A stretch of 64,000 nucleotides of DNA from an uncultured Opitutales bacterium (GCA_944389885.1 CALXNZ010000003.1:62001-126000); one strand, 5' to 3'; counted from the stretch's first letter, positions 8,786 through 18,431 are shown. Numbers and translations: made by a program. Notes: generated by a model not told the origin, from the sequence alone.

Positions 8786-11074
8786 TTATGAGTCGCTTTT
8801 AGGGTCAGCGATGTCCCGCAGGACGTCCCCGAGCATGTTAAAGGCCAAAACAGTCGCGAATATCGCCACTCCGGGGCTCAATAGCCACCAGAATCCGAGC
8901 ATTAAGACCTTCGTATCGTTTTGGGCCTGAGCTAACATAAGGCCCCATGACGCCGACGGCTCTTGGATTCCGAGACCCAGAAATGACAGGGCTGCCTCGC
9001 CGAGTATGTAGGACGGAATTGAAAGCGTTGCGCCGACTATTATATAACTCAATACGTTGGGCAGAAAGTGCTTTAGTATTATTTTTAGAGGAGATTCGCC
9101 CATGCTTTTTGCCGCCAGCACATATTGCCTATTGGCCAGCGACAGCGACATTCCGCGTATGACGCGCGCGGTTGAAGCCCAGCCGAATAGCGAGAGTATT
9201 ATCACTATCATTAGATACATTTGCGCGCTGTCGAAGTGCGGCGCCAAGGCTGAGCGCATTGCCAATAACAGGTATAGTCCGGGAATAGCCATTAAAAATT
9301 CGACAAATCTCATGGAAAGAAAATCGAAAGTTCCGCCAAAATATCCGGCGAGCCCTCCAACTATGAACCCTATTACCATGGTTATTGCTATGCCTATGAA
9401 TCCTATGCTTAGCGAAATTCTGGCTCCGTAGAGCAGGCGGGAGAATACGTCGCGGCCGGTTGCGTCGGAGCCGAGCAGGTATATTCTCGCGTCTGCTTGG
9501 GAGCTTTCCACGCCGAATAGACGCGTCTTAAAGGGTATCATTCCGAATATCTTATAATCGCTTTTCGGGTCTTCCACAAAAAATTTTACGGGAAGGCCTT
9601 CCCCCTCTATGGGTTCGTATTTAGCGATGCTTGGATCGGTATTTGCATATACTTTTGCCATAAGGCGGCCGTCTTTAAAAAACAGTCCGGTTGGCGGATG
9701 GAAAGATTTATCGAGACATTGTTCGGTGGGGGCGTACGGAGCTATGAATGGCGCGAAAATCGCCAATATATAAAAAATCCCCAGCGCTGAAATGGATATT
9801 ATTCCGCGCGCGCTTTTGAGCACCCCGCCGAGCAGATTTTTTGCAAAGAAATATGCCCCCCAAATCAACCCTATTGCAAGCAGTATTACGAGTATTCCCG
9901 CCAGAGCGAATAATGCGTAAGTGGAAGTCGTCTTTAGAAAATCCAAAGCCGATTCCGACGTTTCGCAAATCCATGTCAGGAGAATCGTGGCGGCGAGCGC
10001 AATGGTTCCAAAAATCGCAAGGGGTCTGGCTGGTATTTTTTCGGAATCCAATCTGATGCGGGGATCCGTTAAGGCGAGTAGAATATCCGCCAGGAGTTGT
10101 CCGGCCACCAGCATTGAACAACCTATTACCACGCCGGCCATTACCACATACTGGTCCTGTTTTACTATCGCCGAATATATGAGCTGTCCGAGCCCGGGAT
10201 AGTTCATGACGTTTTCGACCAATAGCGCTCCGGATAAAAGTCCCGCGAAGGCGAATCCAAACGACGTCACTATGGGATTTATCGCGTTTCTTAGAACGTG
10301 TTTAAACATTATCGCATTTTCGCCCAATCCCTTTGCGCGGGCTGTGGTCACAAATTCCGCTTTGGAATAGTCGAGGAAATTTCCCCTCATTACGCGCGCC
10401 ATGGAGGCTATGCCGCCGAGCGACAGTACAGCAGTGGGCAGAACCAGATGTTTTAGCCAGTCGGCAATCTGTTCCGGGAAGGGCATGAAATCGTGCATTA
10501 TCGACACTTGTCCGCCCGTAGGGAATATTCCCGTGACAGCGGCAAATAAGACTGCAAGGAGTGCGAGAAAAAAGTATGGAATACTCAATGCCGCATAGGA
10601 TAGGAACGAGCATATTTTGTCGAACCAGGAGTCTTTTTTTACCGCCGCGAGAACCCCGAGCGGGATTGCGACGATATATATTATAAAAGTGCTCGAGAGC
10701 GCGAGGGCGAGTGTGGCGAGCAGGCGTTGGCCTATTAGTCGCATTACGGAAATTTTATAGCTCCACGAGTATCCAAAATCCGGAAGCCCAAAATATATTA
10801 GGGAATGTTCGGCTCTTTGGGTGTCTGGCAACAGCAGATTGGTTTTTATTGGGGAGACTCCGTTTAGCCATCTCCCGTATTGGATAAACCAGGGCTTGTC
10901 CAGGCCGAGCCGCATTTCTTCCTGTCGCACTATTTCCGGACTTATGTCTTTTGAATTGCGGGCTTCGCTTAGAAAGTCTCCGGGGGCAAGGTACATCAAA
11001 AGAAATACCAAAAAGCTTATCGCGATCAACAGCGGAATCAGCCAGAGAAGTCTGCGAATTATGAATCTAACCAT
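8786..11074 (-). CDS. Fused OppB-OppC peptide ABC permease
   Basis: This 762-residue membrane protein contains two complete DppB/OppB-type and DppC/OppC-type permease domains in one chain. Residues about 1-330 are OppB-like (RRLLWLIPLL start; EAA loop ARAKGLGENAIMFKHVLRNA). A linker with two or three extra hydrophobic segments follows (about 350-420). The remainder is OppC-like, with a soluble loop of about 100 residues, an EAA loop AAKSMGESPLKIILKHFLPN and the ending LSFLGLGIQEPSASWG. OppB and OppC are normally separate polypeptides. The ATG lies inside the end of the upstream binding-protein gene (8-base overlap). No OppD/OppF ATPase is encoded nearby, so it must be supplied from elsewhere. 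Peptide uptake is inferred from family. Confidence 0.9.
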   Translation of the reverse strand: MVRFIIRRLLWLIPLLIAISFLVFLLMYLAPGDFLSEARNSKDISPEIVRQEEMRLGLDKPWFIQYGRWLNGVSPIKTNLLLPDTQRAEHSLIYFGLPDFGYSWSYKISVMRLIGQRLLATLALALSSTFIIYIVAIPLGVLAAVKKDSWFDKICSFLSYAALSIPYFFLALLAVLFAAVTGIFPTGGQVSIMHDFMPFPEQIADWLKHLVLPTAVLSLGGIASMARVMRGNFLDYSKAEFVTTARAKGLGENAIMFKHVLRNAINPIVTSFGFAFAGLLSGALLVENVMNYPGLGQLIYSAIVKQDQYVVMAGVVIGCSMLVAGQLLADILLALTDPRIRLDSEKIPARPLAIFGTIALAATILLTWICETSESALDFLKTTSTYALFALAGILVILLAIGLIWGAYFFAKNLLGGVLKSARGIISISALGIFYILAIFAPFIAPYAPTEQCLDKSFHPPTGLFFKDGRLMAKVYANTDPSIAKYEPIEGEGLPVKFFVEDPKSDYKIFGMIPFKTRLFGVESSQADARIYLLGSDATGRDVFSRLLYGARISLSIGFIGIAITMVIGFIVGGLAGYFGGTFDFLSMRFVEFLMAIPGLYLLLAMRSALAPHFDSAQMYLMIVIILSLFGWASTARVIRGMSLSLANRQYVLAAKSMGESPLKIILKHFLPNVLSYIIVGATLSIPSYILGEAALSFLGLGIQEPSASWGLMLAQAQNDTKVLMLGFWWLLSPGVAIFATVLAFNMLGDVLRDIADPKSDS

Positions 11075-12926
11075 CTCCGTTTTCCTCCTCGTACAATTCG
11101 TCTATATTCCAAATTATGGAGCCCAATGGAGGAATTTGCACATTGCGCCAACGTTCCGAAATCCCGGAATAACTCATGGGAGTCACCAGAAAAAGAAGAG
11201 GAAGCTCTTCAGAGAAAATGTCTTGCATCTCATATACCATTTCACGCCGCTTTTCGGGATTCATTTCCGATTCCTGGGCGTCAACAATGGCATCTACACG
11301 CTTTTCCCATTCAGTTTGAGGCGACTTTTGGCGGGGATTCCAAACGTGCAGAAATCCGTCGGAACGGTATATCGCCTTGCCTCCGGAGGGGTCGCCGCCT
11401 CCGCTGAATCCCATCATGGCCGCGTCGTATTCAAAAGTGTTGTCTATCTTTGATATCATTGTGCCAAAGTCCATGAACTTTAGCCGGACTTCTATTCCTA
11501 TTGCGCGGAGATTTTCCACAAAACAGGTGGCCATGACAGAGGAGTTTTGAGATCCTTCTCCTACTAACAAATCGAACGATACTGGAATGTTCCGGCGGTC
11601 GAGCAGTCTGCCGGTGTCGCTGTATTTGAATCCGGATTCAAGCAGAAGCTTTCGCGACAGTTCCGGATTGTATTCGTATTTTTTTGTGTTTGGATTATGC
11701 CATTTACGGTTTGCCGGGCTTATTATGCTGGACAATTTTTGAGCCCTTCCAAACCATACGCTTTTTATTAGGCCGTCTCTATCTATCGCAGTCATTATAG
11801 CCTTGCGAAAGTTTCGGTCGGAAAACCATTCGTACTTGAATGTTTCCATATACGGTTTTCCGCTCTCGTCCTTATTGGGATTTTGGTTGAACCATATAAA
11901 GAATATGCCTGAGTCCGGGCCGCGCTCGTATATTTTAAACGAATATGTTTCAGCGTATTTTTTAACCCACGCGTAGTCGTTGGCGCCTATTTGAGCGGCG
12001 TCGCATTGGCCCGTGGCGAATAGTATAGTCGAAGTATTTACGTCGGCCACAAACTTATATATAAGATAATCCAGATAAGGGAGCCGATTTCCCGCGGAAT
12101 CTGCCCTCCAATAGTGTGGGTTCGGCGCAAGTACGAGGCGCTCTCCGGGCTTGTATGAGAATATTGTGAAAGGTCCCGTCCCCACCATGCTTTGCGGGTT
12201 GTTTATTGCCGTTTGCGTAGTCCAGGCTTGTTGAAGCGTATTGTCTGCGACCGCCTTGCCGAGCGCATGCGAGGGAAGTATCTCAATAAACCCTATGTCG
12301 TTTAAGAATGGAGCGTAAACTTTGCTTGTCGAAAATTGGACTGTGTGCGAATCTATTTTTTTATATTTTATATATTCGCCGCCTATCGTGTATTGCCCGG
12401 CGTAGCGCGACGGATTTTGCAATAGCGGCTTGCCGGTAGCGGGGTCTATTACGGGTTTCCCGTCTGCACCGAGCTTCGGGGCGAATATCGCGTCGAAAGT
12501 GAATATGACATCGTCCGCGGTAAAGTCCGCGCCGTCGCTGAACTTTACGCCCCTGCGCAGATGGAAAGTGTAGGTTTTTCCGTCCGGCGATATATCCCAC
12601 GATTTCGCAAGGGCGGGAACTACCTCCTCTTTTATCGGGTCGTAAGTCACAAGCGGAGATAGCATCATCGATATTATCTGGCTGGAGTATACGTCGCTTG
12701 AAATTAGCGGATTGAACGTCTTGGGTTCTTGCGACATCGCCAGAACGAATATCCCGCCGTACTTTCCGGGTTTGCACGACGATATCTCGGCGTCTTCCGG
12801 CAGGGGATATTGTTTTCTTTTAAAATCTTCATTCTTGCCGCAGGAAACCGCAAATATTGCAACTAAGGCCAGTGCCGAAACTGCGGCGGCGGCTTTAAAA
12901 AGTCGCATTGTGTAGAATCTTGCCAT
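11067..12926 (-). CDS. Extracytoplasmic peptide-binding protein (SBP family 5)
   Basis: The 619-residue product is an OppA/DppA-type solute-binding protein that would feed the fused permease encoded just downstream. An N-terminal hydrophobic segment ends AIFAVSCGK, a plausible lipobox with the cysteine near residue 29. The family signature region follows (SQEPKTFNPLISSDVYSSQI, then WDISPDGKTYTFHLRRGVKF, LRRGVKFSDGADFTADDVIF). Annotation-typical late motifs such as FRKAIMTAIDRDGLI are present. Two start candidates exist, six codons apart; the first ATG lies 6 bases after tatC. The gene order tatC, binding protein, permease suggests co-transcription. Substrate is probably oligopeptide but other SBP-5 ligands (nickel, sugars) cannot be excluded. 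Confidence 0.9.
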   Translation of the reverse strand: MARFYTMRLFKAAAAVSALALVAIFAVSCGKNEDFKRKQYPLPEDAEISSCKPGKYGGIFVLAMSQEPKTFNPLISSDVYSSQIISMMLSPLVTYDPIKEEVVPALAKSWDISPDGKTYTFHLRRGVKFSDGADFTADDVIFTFDAIFAPKLGADGKPVIDPATGKPLLQNPSRYAGQYTIGGEYIKYKKIDSHTVQFSTSKVYAPFLNDIGFIEILPSHALGKAVADNTLQQAWTTQTAINNPQSMVGTGPFTIFSYKPGERLVLAPNPHYWRADSAGNRLPYLDYLIYKFVADVNTSTILFATGQCDAAQIGANDYAWVKKYAETYSFKIYERGPDSGIFFIWFNQNPNKDESGKPYMETFKYEWFSDRNFRKAIMTAIDRDGLIKSVWFGRAQKLSSIISPANRKWHNPNTKKYEYNPELSRKLLLESGFKYSDTGRLLDRRNIPVSFDLLVGEGSQNSSVMATCFVENLRAIGIEVRLKFMDFGTMISKIDNTFEYDAAMMGFSGGGDPSGGKAIYRSDGFLHVWNPRQKSPQTEWEKRVDAIVDAQESEMNPEKRREMVYEMQDIFSEELPLLFLVTPMSYSGISERWRNVQIPPLGSIIWNIDELYEEENGDG

Positions 12927-12932
12927 CTTCGG

Positions 12933-14351
12933 TTATTTTTTCTCCTCCGGCGCTGTATTTTTATCGACGTTGTCGTGCGGAGGCTCTTGTACTTCCGAAG
13001 TATCGGCATTTTGCCCGGCGGAATTTAATTCCCAATTTGGGGACATATAGCTGTAATCTTTTTTATTCAAACTCCAATCGGGGGCGAACTGCGGCGTGGG
13101 ACGGGATAATTTGCCGTAGTCTATGTACGATTCAATGCCGTAATCTTCATCGGAATCGTTGTCGTCGTAGGCGTAATCGTAGGCCGGATCTGAGGTGTCT
13201 CGAGTTCCGAAATCCTGTTGAAGCTCGTAGTGGGAGGTGTCTATGGGGCCTATGTCGTCAGAACTTGATTCTGATTGGGAATCGGCGTCGTATTCGGCTT
13301 CTCTGGCTTGTTCTTCGAGGCGTTCGCGGGCAATTTCTCTGGCGTATTCCCTGCGTTCTTTTTCGTCCTCGATTTCCGCCAGGCGCTCTTCGCGAGCTTC
13401 CTTTGCAAGCTTTTTTTTACGTAAACGCTCCCCTATTACGAGTGACGCCTCGTACATTAGGTAAAGCGGGATTGTGAGCGATATTTGCGTAATCACGTCG
13501 GGGGGCGTGACTATCGCGGCAAATATGAGTATTATTACAAATACTATGCGGCGGTTCTTTTTAAGCCAATCCGGATTTAGGACTCCGAGATAGATGAGTA
13601 TTATTACTACGAGGGGAAGTTCAAACGTTATGCCTATTGCTATGGTGACGAATATCACCAAGCTGTAATAACTTTGGGCGTCGGGAAACATTTCAAGATT
13701 CATTCCCTGGGCCATCCACGACATAAATGCTATTCCTGCGGGCAGTATAAACAAAAAGGCGAACGCCGAGCCCAATGCAAATAGAAGCACGGCTATTACC
13801 ATAGCCGGCCTCATTAGTCTTAGCTCTTCTTCTTTAAGTCCCGGGGCTACAAATTTTGCCGTAAAATACAGCATCGCAGGAAGCGATATTCCGAGCGCTC
13901 CCAAAAATCCCACATAGAAGTAAACTATTATGGGGGTAGCGAATGTCATGGAGCGCAGTTTAATGTCGTTATACCATGTTCCCGCCTGCGATATACCTTC
14001 GGCGGTCAGGGTTATTTGCCCGTCTTCTTTTGGCAGTATCCAGAATGGCCCGTCTTTAATTTCTTTTCCGTCGGCGCCTTCCTTCACAAGGAATACGGGC
14101 CCTATCTTGTCGGTTTTTGCCTCTATTTTATGTTCTGACGCCCCAGTGTATACGGCGAGCAGTTTCTTCGCCGAATTCAACGGATACATCATCAAGGCGT
14201 TGAAGTAATGGAAGCACACCAATACCCCTATGAGCGCGAGTACAAAAACTGAAATACTGCGTAAAATAACGCCCCTCATTTCCTCGAGATGCTCGAGAAA
14301 ACTCATTTCGGCTCCGTTGTTTACGGTGCTTGCCTTTTTTCGACCAAACAT
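12933..14351 (-). CDS. tatC: Twin-arginine translocase subunit TatC with long C-terminal tail
   Basis: TatC is the signal-receptor subunit of the Tat pathway in the inner membrane. The core is clear: MSFLEHLEEMRGVILRS at residues 16-32, the conserved periplasmic-loop and TM2-TM3 region around 130-175, FELPLVVIILIYLG near 243-256, and VTPPDVITQISLTIPLYL at 281-298. The protein has 472 residues against about 250 normally. Extra material is a periplasmic insertion at about 64-130 and a cytoplasmic tail from about 311 to the end, first basic coiled-coil-like, then Asp/Ser/Tyr-rich and disordered. No tatA/B is adjacent. It sits 35 bases after pheT and 6 before the peptide-binding gene. A Tat-type signal is seen in the DUF362 protein at 44044. 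Confidence 0.92.
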   Translation of the reverse strand: MFGRKKASTVNNGAEMSFLEHLEEMRGVILRSISVFVLALIGVLVCFHYFNALMMYPLNSAKKLLAVYTGASEHKIEAKTDKIGPVFLVKEGADGKEIKDGPFWILPKEDGQITLTAEGISQAGTWYNDIKLRSMTFATPIIVYFYVGFLGALGISLPAMLYFTAKFVAPGLKEEELRLMRPAMVIAVLLFALGSAFAFLFILPAGIAFMSWMAQGMNLEMFPDAQSYYSLVIFVTIAIGITFELPLVVIILIYLGVLNPDWLKKNRRIVFVIILIFAAIVTPPDVITQISLTIPLYLMYEASLVIGERLRKKKLAKEAREERLAEIEDEKERREYAREIARERLEEQAREAEYDADSQSESSSDDIGPIDTSHYELQQDFGTRDTSDPAYDYAYDDNDSDEDYGIESYIDYGKLSRPTPQFAPDWSLNKKDYSYMSPNWELNSAGQNADTSEVQEPPHDNVDKNTAPEEKK

Positions 14352-14386
14352 TTTTTATTTAAGTGGGCCTATTTTTATTAACCGGC

Positions 14387-16831
14387 TTATGTGCGCAACT
14401 TGTGCTTCTTGCCGACTTCCGCGCACACTGCGTCAAACACTTCGTTTACCTCTTCTGTGAGCAGAGTTTTTTCCGGCGAGCGGAAAGATATTGCGAAAGC
14501 CAGACTCTTCATTCCTTCAGGGACTCCGTCTCCGGAATAAACATCAAAAAGATTTACTGATTCCACGTCAAAGCCTTTGCCCTTCGATTTTGACTTGGCT
14601 ATTTTTGAAATATCTGAACACAACTCTGCCGCGGATTTTGAAGAATCCACTATCACTGACAAATCTCTTACCGCCGCAGGAAATTGGCTAAACGGCTCGT
14701 ACTTCTGAGTCTTGCGCTTTCGCGATACGACGTCGTCGCGGAAAGATAGCTCTCCCCCCCATACCAGCTTTTCGATGCCGAGCCTTCTCAATTCGGATAC
14801 TTTTACGGCTCCAAACTTTATGCGGAAACCTTCTCTTTTTACCGAGCCGAACGAGGCCGCGTATCCGCTTTCCCACATCGGGTCGTCAAGATTGGAGAAA
14901 TTCAAGCGCGATGCGTCGACGCCGAGTATCGCCAGGAGGTCAAACATTGCAGATTTTACAGTGAAAAAGTCTGGCTTTTGGCGCTCCGCCCATTTGCGCT
15001 CTCCGCAATCCTCGGTCAATACAAACGCTGTCGAGCACAGCTCGAGAATCTCTCCGGCGGAATCGCTGTCGAAAATCTTCCCGTTCTCAAAGAATCCCTT
15101 AAAACAATTTCCGTTTGAAAGATTGAGCTTTACGACGTCGAGCAAGCCGGTCAACAGGGTAGAGCGCAGGCAGTCTTGGTCGCTGGCCAAGGGATTGGAA
15201 AGCTTGAGGAATTTCGTGTTGGGGCTTGTCTTTTCCTGCTCTGAAGAGTCGCGGAGAGTGTAGTTCTGGCATTCGTTTAATCCGGAATCGGCGAGATAGT
15301 CGGCGGCGTTCCCAAAAAATGTAAACAGGGGATCGTCGTCGCGCGTAGAAGCGTTGGCCGACATTGGAGCGTCGGGAATCTTGTCGGAGCCGTACAGCCT
15401 TATAAATTCCTCCACGAGGTCTATCGGCCTGTCAACGTCGCTTCTGAAGGACGGGACCGTCACGGATAGCGTTTCTTGCCCATTCTTTTCAACCGAAAAA
15501 CCGAGATTTTTGAAAATTTCCGAAACCTCGTTTTCCGATACTTCAAATCCGAGCCTATCGTTTATGTATTCTACGGAAATGTCTATATTTCTATCTCCGC
15601 GCGGGGCTTTGCCGACTACGCAAGATATTTCTTCGGCAGAGCCTCCCGCCACTTCGAGCATCAAGTCCACGGCGCGCCTTGAAGCGTCGAATACGCCTTG
15701 AGGATCGACGTCCCGCGAAAATCTGTATGCGGCGTCGGAATTTATCGAAAGTTTTCGGCTTGTGGCGCGCACGTTGCCGTGGTTGAAATATGCCGATTCA
15801 AGGACAATATTTGCGGTGTCGGGTTTTACTTCAGAGTTTAGCCCGCCCATGACGCCGGCGAGCCCTATGGGGCCTTCGGCGTCGCAAATCAAAGTTGCCT
15901 CGCTTGTAAGGGTATGGGTCTTATCGTCGAGGGTCTGTATTTTTTCCCCGTCTTTGGCTTGCCTTACCACTATTTTTTTCCCGCGGAGGTCGCGGGCGTC
16001 GAAGGCGTGCAGGGGTTGACCGTACTCGAGCATTACATAGTTTGTGACGTCAACTACGTTATTGATGGATCTCATTCCGGCCGCTTCAAGCGAGCGCCTC
16101 ATCCAGTCCGGGCTGGGGCCTATTTTTACGCCTTTTATGCTTGATGCTATATAAAGGGGGCAGTTTGGAGTTTCGAGTTCCACGGCATCTATAAGGCCGC
16201 CCTCCGGTTTTTCCGAGTACTTCGGGGCATATTTTAGCTCTGGTTTTGTAAGTTTTTTGCCGAATCTCGCGGCGAGTTCGCGGGCTACCCCTATATGGCT
16301 GAGGCAATCGCCGCGGTTGGCGGTTAACTCTATTTCAAAGACGGTGTCAGAGTCCGGAAATACCTCGTTTATGGGAGTTCCTATTTCGGGGCGAGATTCG
16401 AGTATCAAGAGTCCGCTGTGGTCGGAGCCGAGCCCCAATTCGCGGGCCGAACACATCATGCCGTTGCTCTGCACGCCCCGCAACTGCGAAACTTTTATCT
16501 GAAATTCTCCGCCGTCGGGAGTTGGCAGCGCGGCTCCCGGAAGGGCCACCGGAACTCTGTCGCCGGGCTTATAGTTTGTGGCTCCGCAAACAATTTGTAT
16601 AGGGGCGGCATCGGGGGACACTTTTACTTCGCACACGCCGAGTTTGTCGGCGTTGGGGTGTTGTTGGCGGCTCAGTATTTCGCCTACCACGACTTTGGGC
16701 ATGGATTTAAGGCCGGTGGTTTCCACACTCTCTATTTCGAGCCCCAGCATTGGCAAAGCTTCGGAGATTTGCTCAATCGACAAATCCGATAAATCCACAT
16801 ATTTATTTAGCCAGTTTAAGCTTACTTTCAT
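14387..16831 (-). CDS. pheT: Phenylalanyl-tRNA synthetase beta subunit
   Basis: PheT forms the alpha2-beta2 enzyme with PheS and carries tRNA binding and editing functions. The 814-residue product shows the start MKVSLNWLNKYVDL, an EMAP-like tRNA-binding domain (about residues 40-150, including QIVCGATNYKPGD), the B3/B4 editing region (with VTNYVMLEYGQPLHAFD), B5, and a C-terminal ferredoxin-fold anticodon-binding domain (about 720-814, PAAVRDLSVIV). Length is normal. It begins 31 bases after pheS and is followed by tatC. Confidence 0.97.
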   Translation of the reverse strand: MKVSLNWLNKYVDLSDLSIEQISEALPMLGLEIESVETTGLKSMPKVVVGEILSRQQHPNADKLGVCEVKVSPDAAPIQIVCGATNYKPGDRVPVALPGAALPTPDGGEFQIKVSQLRGVQSNGMMCSARELGLGSDHSGLLILESRPEIGTPINEVFPDSDTVFEIELTANRGDCLSHIGVARELAARFGKKLTKPELKYAPKYSEKPEGGLIDAVELETPNCPLYIASSIKGVKIGPSPDWMRRSLEAAGMRSINNVVDVTNYVMLEYGQPLHAFDARDLRGKKIVVRQAKDGEKIQTLDDKTHTLTSEATLICDAEGPIGLAGVMGGLNSEVKPDTANIVLESAYFNHGNVRATSRKLSINSDAAYRFSRDVDPQGVFDASRRAVDLMLEVAGGSAEEISCVVGKAPRGDRNIDISVEYINDRLGFEVSENEVSEIFKNLGFSVEKNGQETLSVTVPSFRSDVDRPIDLVEEFIRLYGSDKIPDAPMSANASTRDDDPLFTFFGNAADYLADSGLNECQNYTLRDSSEQEKTSPNTKFLKLSNPLASDQDCLRSTLLTGLLDVVKLNLSNGNCFKGFFENGKIFDSDSAGEILELCSTAFVLTEDCGERKWAERQKPDFFTVKSAMFDLLAILGVDASRLNFSNLDDPMWESGYAASFGSVKREGFRIKFGAVKVSELRRLGIEKLVWGGELSFRDDVVSRKRKTQKYEPFSQFPAAVRDLSVIVDSSKSAAELCSDISKIAKSKSKGKGFDVESVNLFDVYSGDGVPEGMKSLAFAISFRSPEKTLLTEEVNEVFDAVCAEVGKKHKLRT

Positions 16832-16862
16832 TTCAAAAAATCCTTCCTTTTACGGCGTTTTC

Positions 16863-17909
16863 TTACCTGTTTTGGAATTGTTTTAGGAATCTGACGTCGT
16901 TGGCGTAAAAGTGGCGTATGTCGTCTATTGAGTGCACCAGCATGGCCACTCTTTCAACGCCGAGTCCGAAAGCGTATCCGCTCCATATTTCCGGATCCAG
17001 GCCGACATTTTTTAGAACATTTGGGTCAACCATTCCGCAGCCCATGATTTCAATCCATTTGTTGCTGAGCTTGCCCAGATTTTCGGTCATAAAATCCACC
17101 TCAAAGCTCGGTTCGGTGAACGGGAAGAAACTTGGGCGCAGGCGCGTCTTTGCGGAGTTGCCAAATAAAGATTTAAAGAGGTAGTCGAGCACGGCTTTAA
17201 GATCGGTGAGGCGCACGTTTTTGTCGATGTAAAGGCACTCTATCTGGTGGAAATTTGCGGAGTGTGTGGCGTCAACGGTATCGCGTCTAAAGGCCCTTCC
17301 GGGGGCGACTATCCTTATGGGGGCGCCCTCCTTGAGCATGGCCCTTATCTGCACCGAAGACGTGTGGCTGCGCAGCAAATAAAGTTCGTCGCCGTGCTTT
17401 GATATATTAGCCACTTTTGTTTCCCGCGGCATGAACAATGTGTCTTGGGCGTCGCGGGCGGGGTGGTCGGCGGGCGTATTCAGGGCGTCGAAGCAGAACC
17501 ATTCGGTTTCGAGATCGCCGGCTTCGGCCACGGTAAATCCTGCCTTTTTAAATATGCCGCAAATTTTGCGTATGGTGAGAGTGAGGGGGTGCAGGGTCCC
17601 CCTCTGGGCGTCTATATTTGGGAGCGAAATATCCGGTTTCTCTCCGAGGGCGGCCGCCATCTTCCTATTCTCTATTTCCGCATATGCGGCGAGTATCATA
17701 GGCTCTATCTTGCGTTTTGCGGCGTTTATCAATTTTCCCGCGGCGGGGCGTTCCGACTTGTCGAGGGTGGGGATTAGTTTCATGAGCGCGGTAAGGTCCC
17801 CGTTGGGCCCCGTGGCGGATGCGCTGATTGCCGCGACGTCGCTGGCCTGTACGGCCTTGGGCAGTTCGCGTTCAACTCTTGCTATAATTGCGTTGATTTT
17901 GTCTTCCAT
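16863..17909 (-). CDS. pheS: Phenylalanyl-tRNA synthetase alpha subunit
   Basis: PheS is the catalytic subunit charging tRNA-Phe. The 348-residue product has an N-terminal helical coiled-coil arm (about 1-100), then class II motif regions: ETEWFCFDALNTPADHPARD, RSHTSSVQIRAM, FRRDTVDATHSANFHQIE, and the C-terminal motif 3 segment GYAFGLGVERVAML. A Shine-Dalgarno-like GGGAG lies six bases ahead of the ATG, so this gene has a normal leader. It is first of a likely pheS-pheT-tatC-peptide transporter unit. I see no T-box or attenuator peptide in the 248-base divergent gap with rpmI. Confidence 0.97.
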   Translation of the reverse strand: MEDKINAIIARVERELPKAVQASDVAAISASATGPNGDLTALMKLIPTLDKSERPAAGKLINAAKRKIEPMILAAYAEIENRKMAAALGEKPDISLPNIDAQRGTLHPLTLTIRKICGIFKKAGFTVAEAGDLETEWFCFDALNTPADHPARDAQDTLFMPRETKVANISKHGDELYLLRSHTSSVQIRAMLKEGAPIRIVAPGRAFRRDTVDATHSANFHQIECLYIDKNVRLTDLKAVLDYLFKSLFGNSAKTRLRPSFFPFTEPSFEVDFMTENLGKLSNKWIEIMGCGMVDPNVLKNVGLDPEIWSGYAFGLGVERVAMLVHSIDDIRHFYANDVRFLKQFQNR

Positions 17910-18157
17910 TGATTTCTCCCGGTGGTACCGGTTTTATTTGTACGCGACAAACCACATCGGAAAGCGTTTGCCGCCCGTTAAGATATATAATAAAGTGGGC
18001 AGTCAAACATCATAGCTCTGTTTTGGCAACATTTTATTCAAAACTATTTAACCGCCTCCGGATTTGTGAAAATTGTTAAAATTTGAATTTTACGCGAAAA
18101 TTTTGCTCGACAGAAAAAAAATAGGATGTTCAATGGCGGACTTTCTTAACGGAAATC

Positions 18158-18349
18158 ATGCAAAAAACTAAGAAATCCATAGCAAAACGCTTCAAGATTA
18201 CTGGAAGCGGCAAGGTTCTTCGCAGAGGGGCTGGGAAACGCCATCTGTTGAGCGCCAAGTCGGTAAAGCAGAAGCGCAATATGGGGCGCGACAAGAGCGT
18301 ATGCCCCGGAATTGCAGCAAACGTAAAGAAGGCTATGCCTTTTGCGTAA
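18158..18349 (+). CDS. rpmI: Ribosomal protein bL35
   Basis: The 63-residue basic protein begins MQKTKKSIAKRFKITGSGKV and continues with the bL35 hallmark HLLSAKSVKQKRNMG. It is a small component of the 50S subunit. It is paired with rplT 82 bases downstream, the usual order, but infC, which normally precedes rpmI, is not upstream here; pheS diverges instead. The leader is A/T rich and its Shine-Dalgarno is weak (GGAAA). Confidence 0.95.
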   Translation: MQKTKKSIAKRFKITGSGKVLRRGAGKRHLLSAKSVKQKRNMGRDKSVCPGIAANVKKAMPFA

Positions 18350-18370
18350 ATCTGGAAGCAAACAAATGAT

Positions 18371-18410
18371 GAACCCGGCTGAAAGGGTGAAGGCGACCCC
18401 CAGGCCAATT
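18371..18410 (+). other. Structured spacer between rpmI and rplT
   Basis: The 82-base spacer contains a nested hairpin: GGGT (18385-18388) can pair with ACCC (18396-18399), and GGCTG (18377-18381) with CAGGCC (18401-18406, one bulge). It lies directly before the rplT ribosome binding site (AGGAG). L20 autoregulates this operon in other bacteria by binding mRNA that mimics its rRNA site; whether this element does so is inference. Confidence 0.35.
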
Positions 18411-18431
18411 AAAGATTAGGAGATATAAAAC

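Noticed and set aside
18127-18150. Seven-codon ATG frame ahead of rpmI
   Set aside because: It is very short and has no supporting ribosome site beyond a weak AGG; probably chance.
17910-18157. T-box or attenuator for pheST in the divergent gap
   Set aside because: No T-box sequence, leader peptide with Phe codons or terminator was found; the gap shows only A/T-rich DNA and weak promoter-like motifs.
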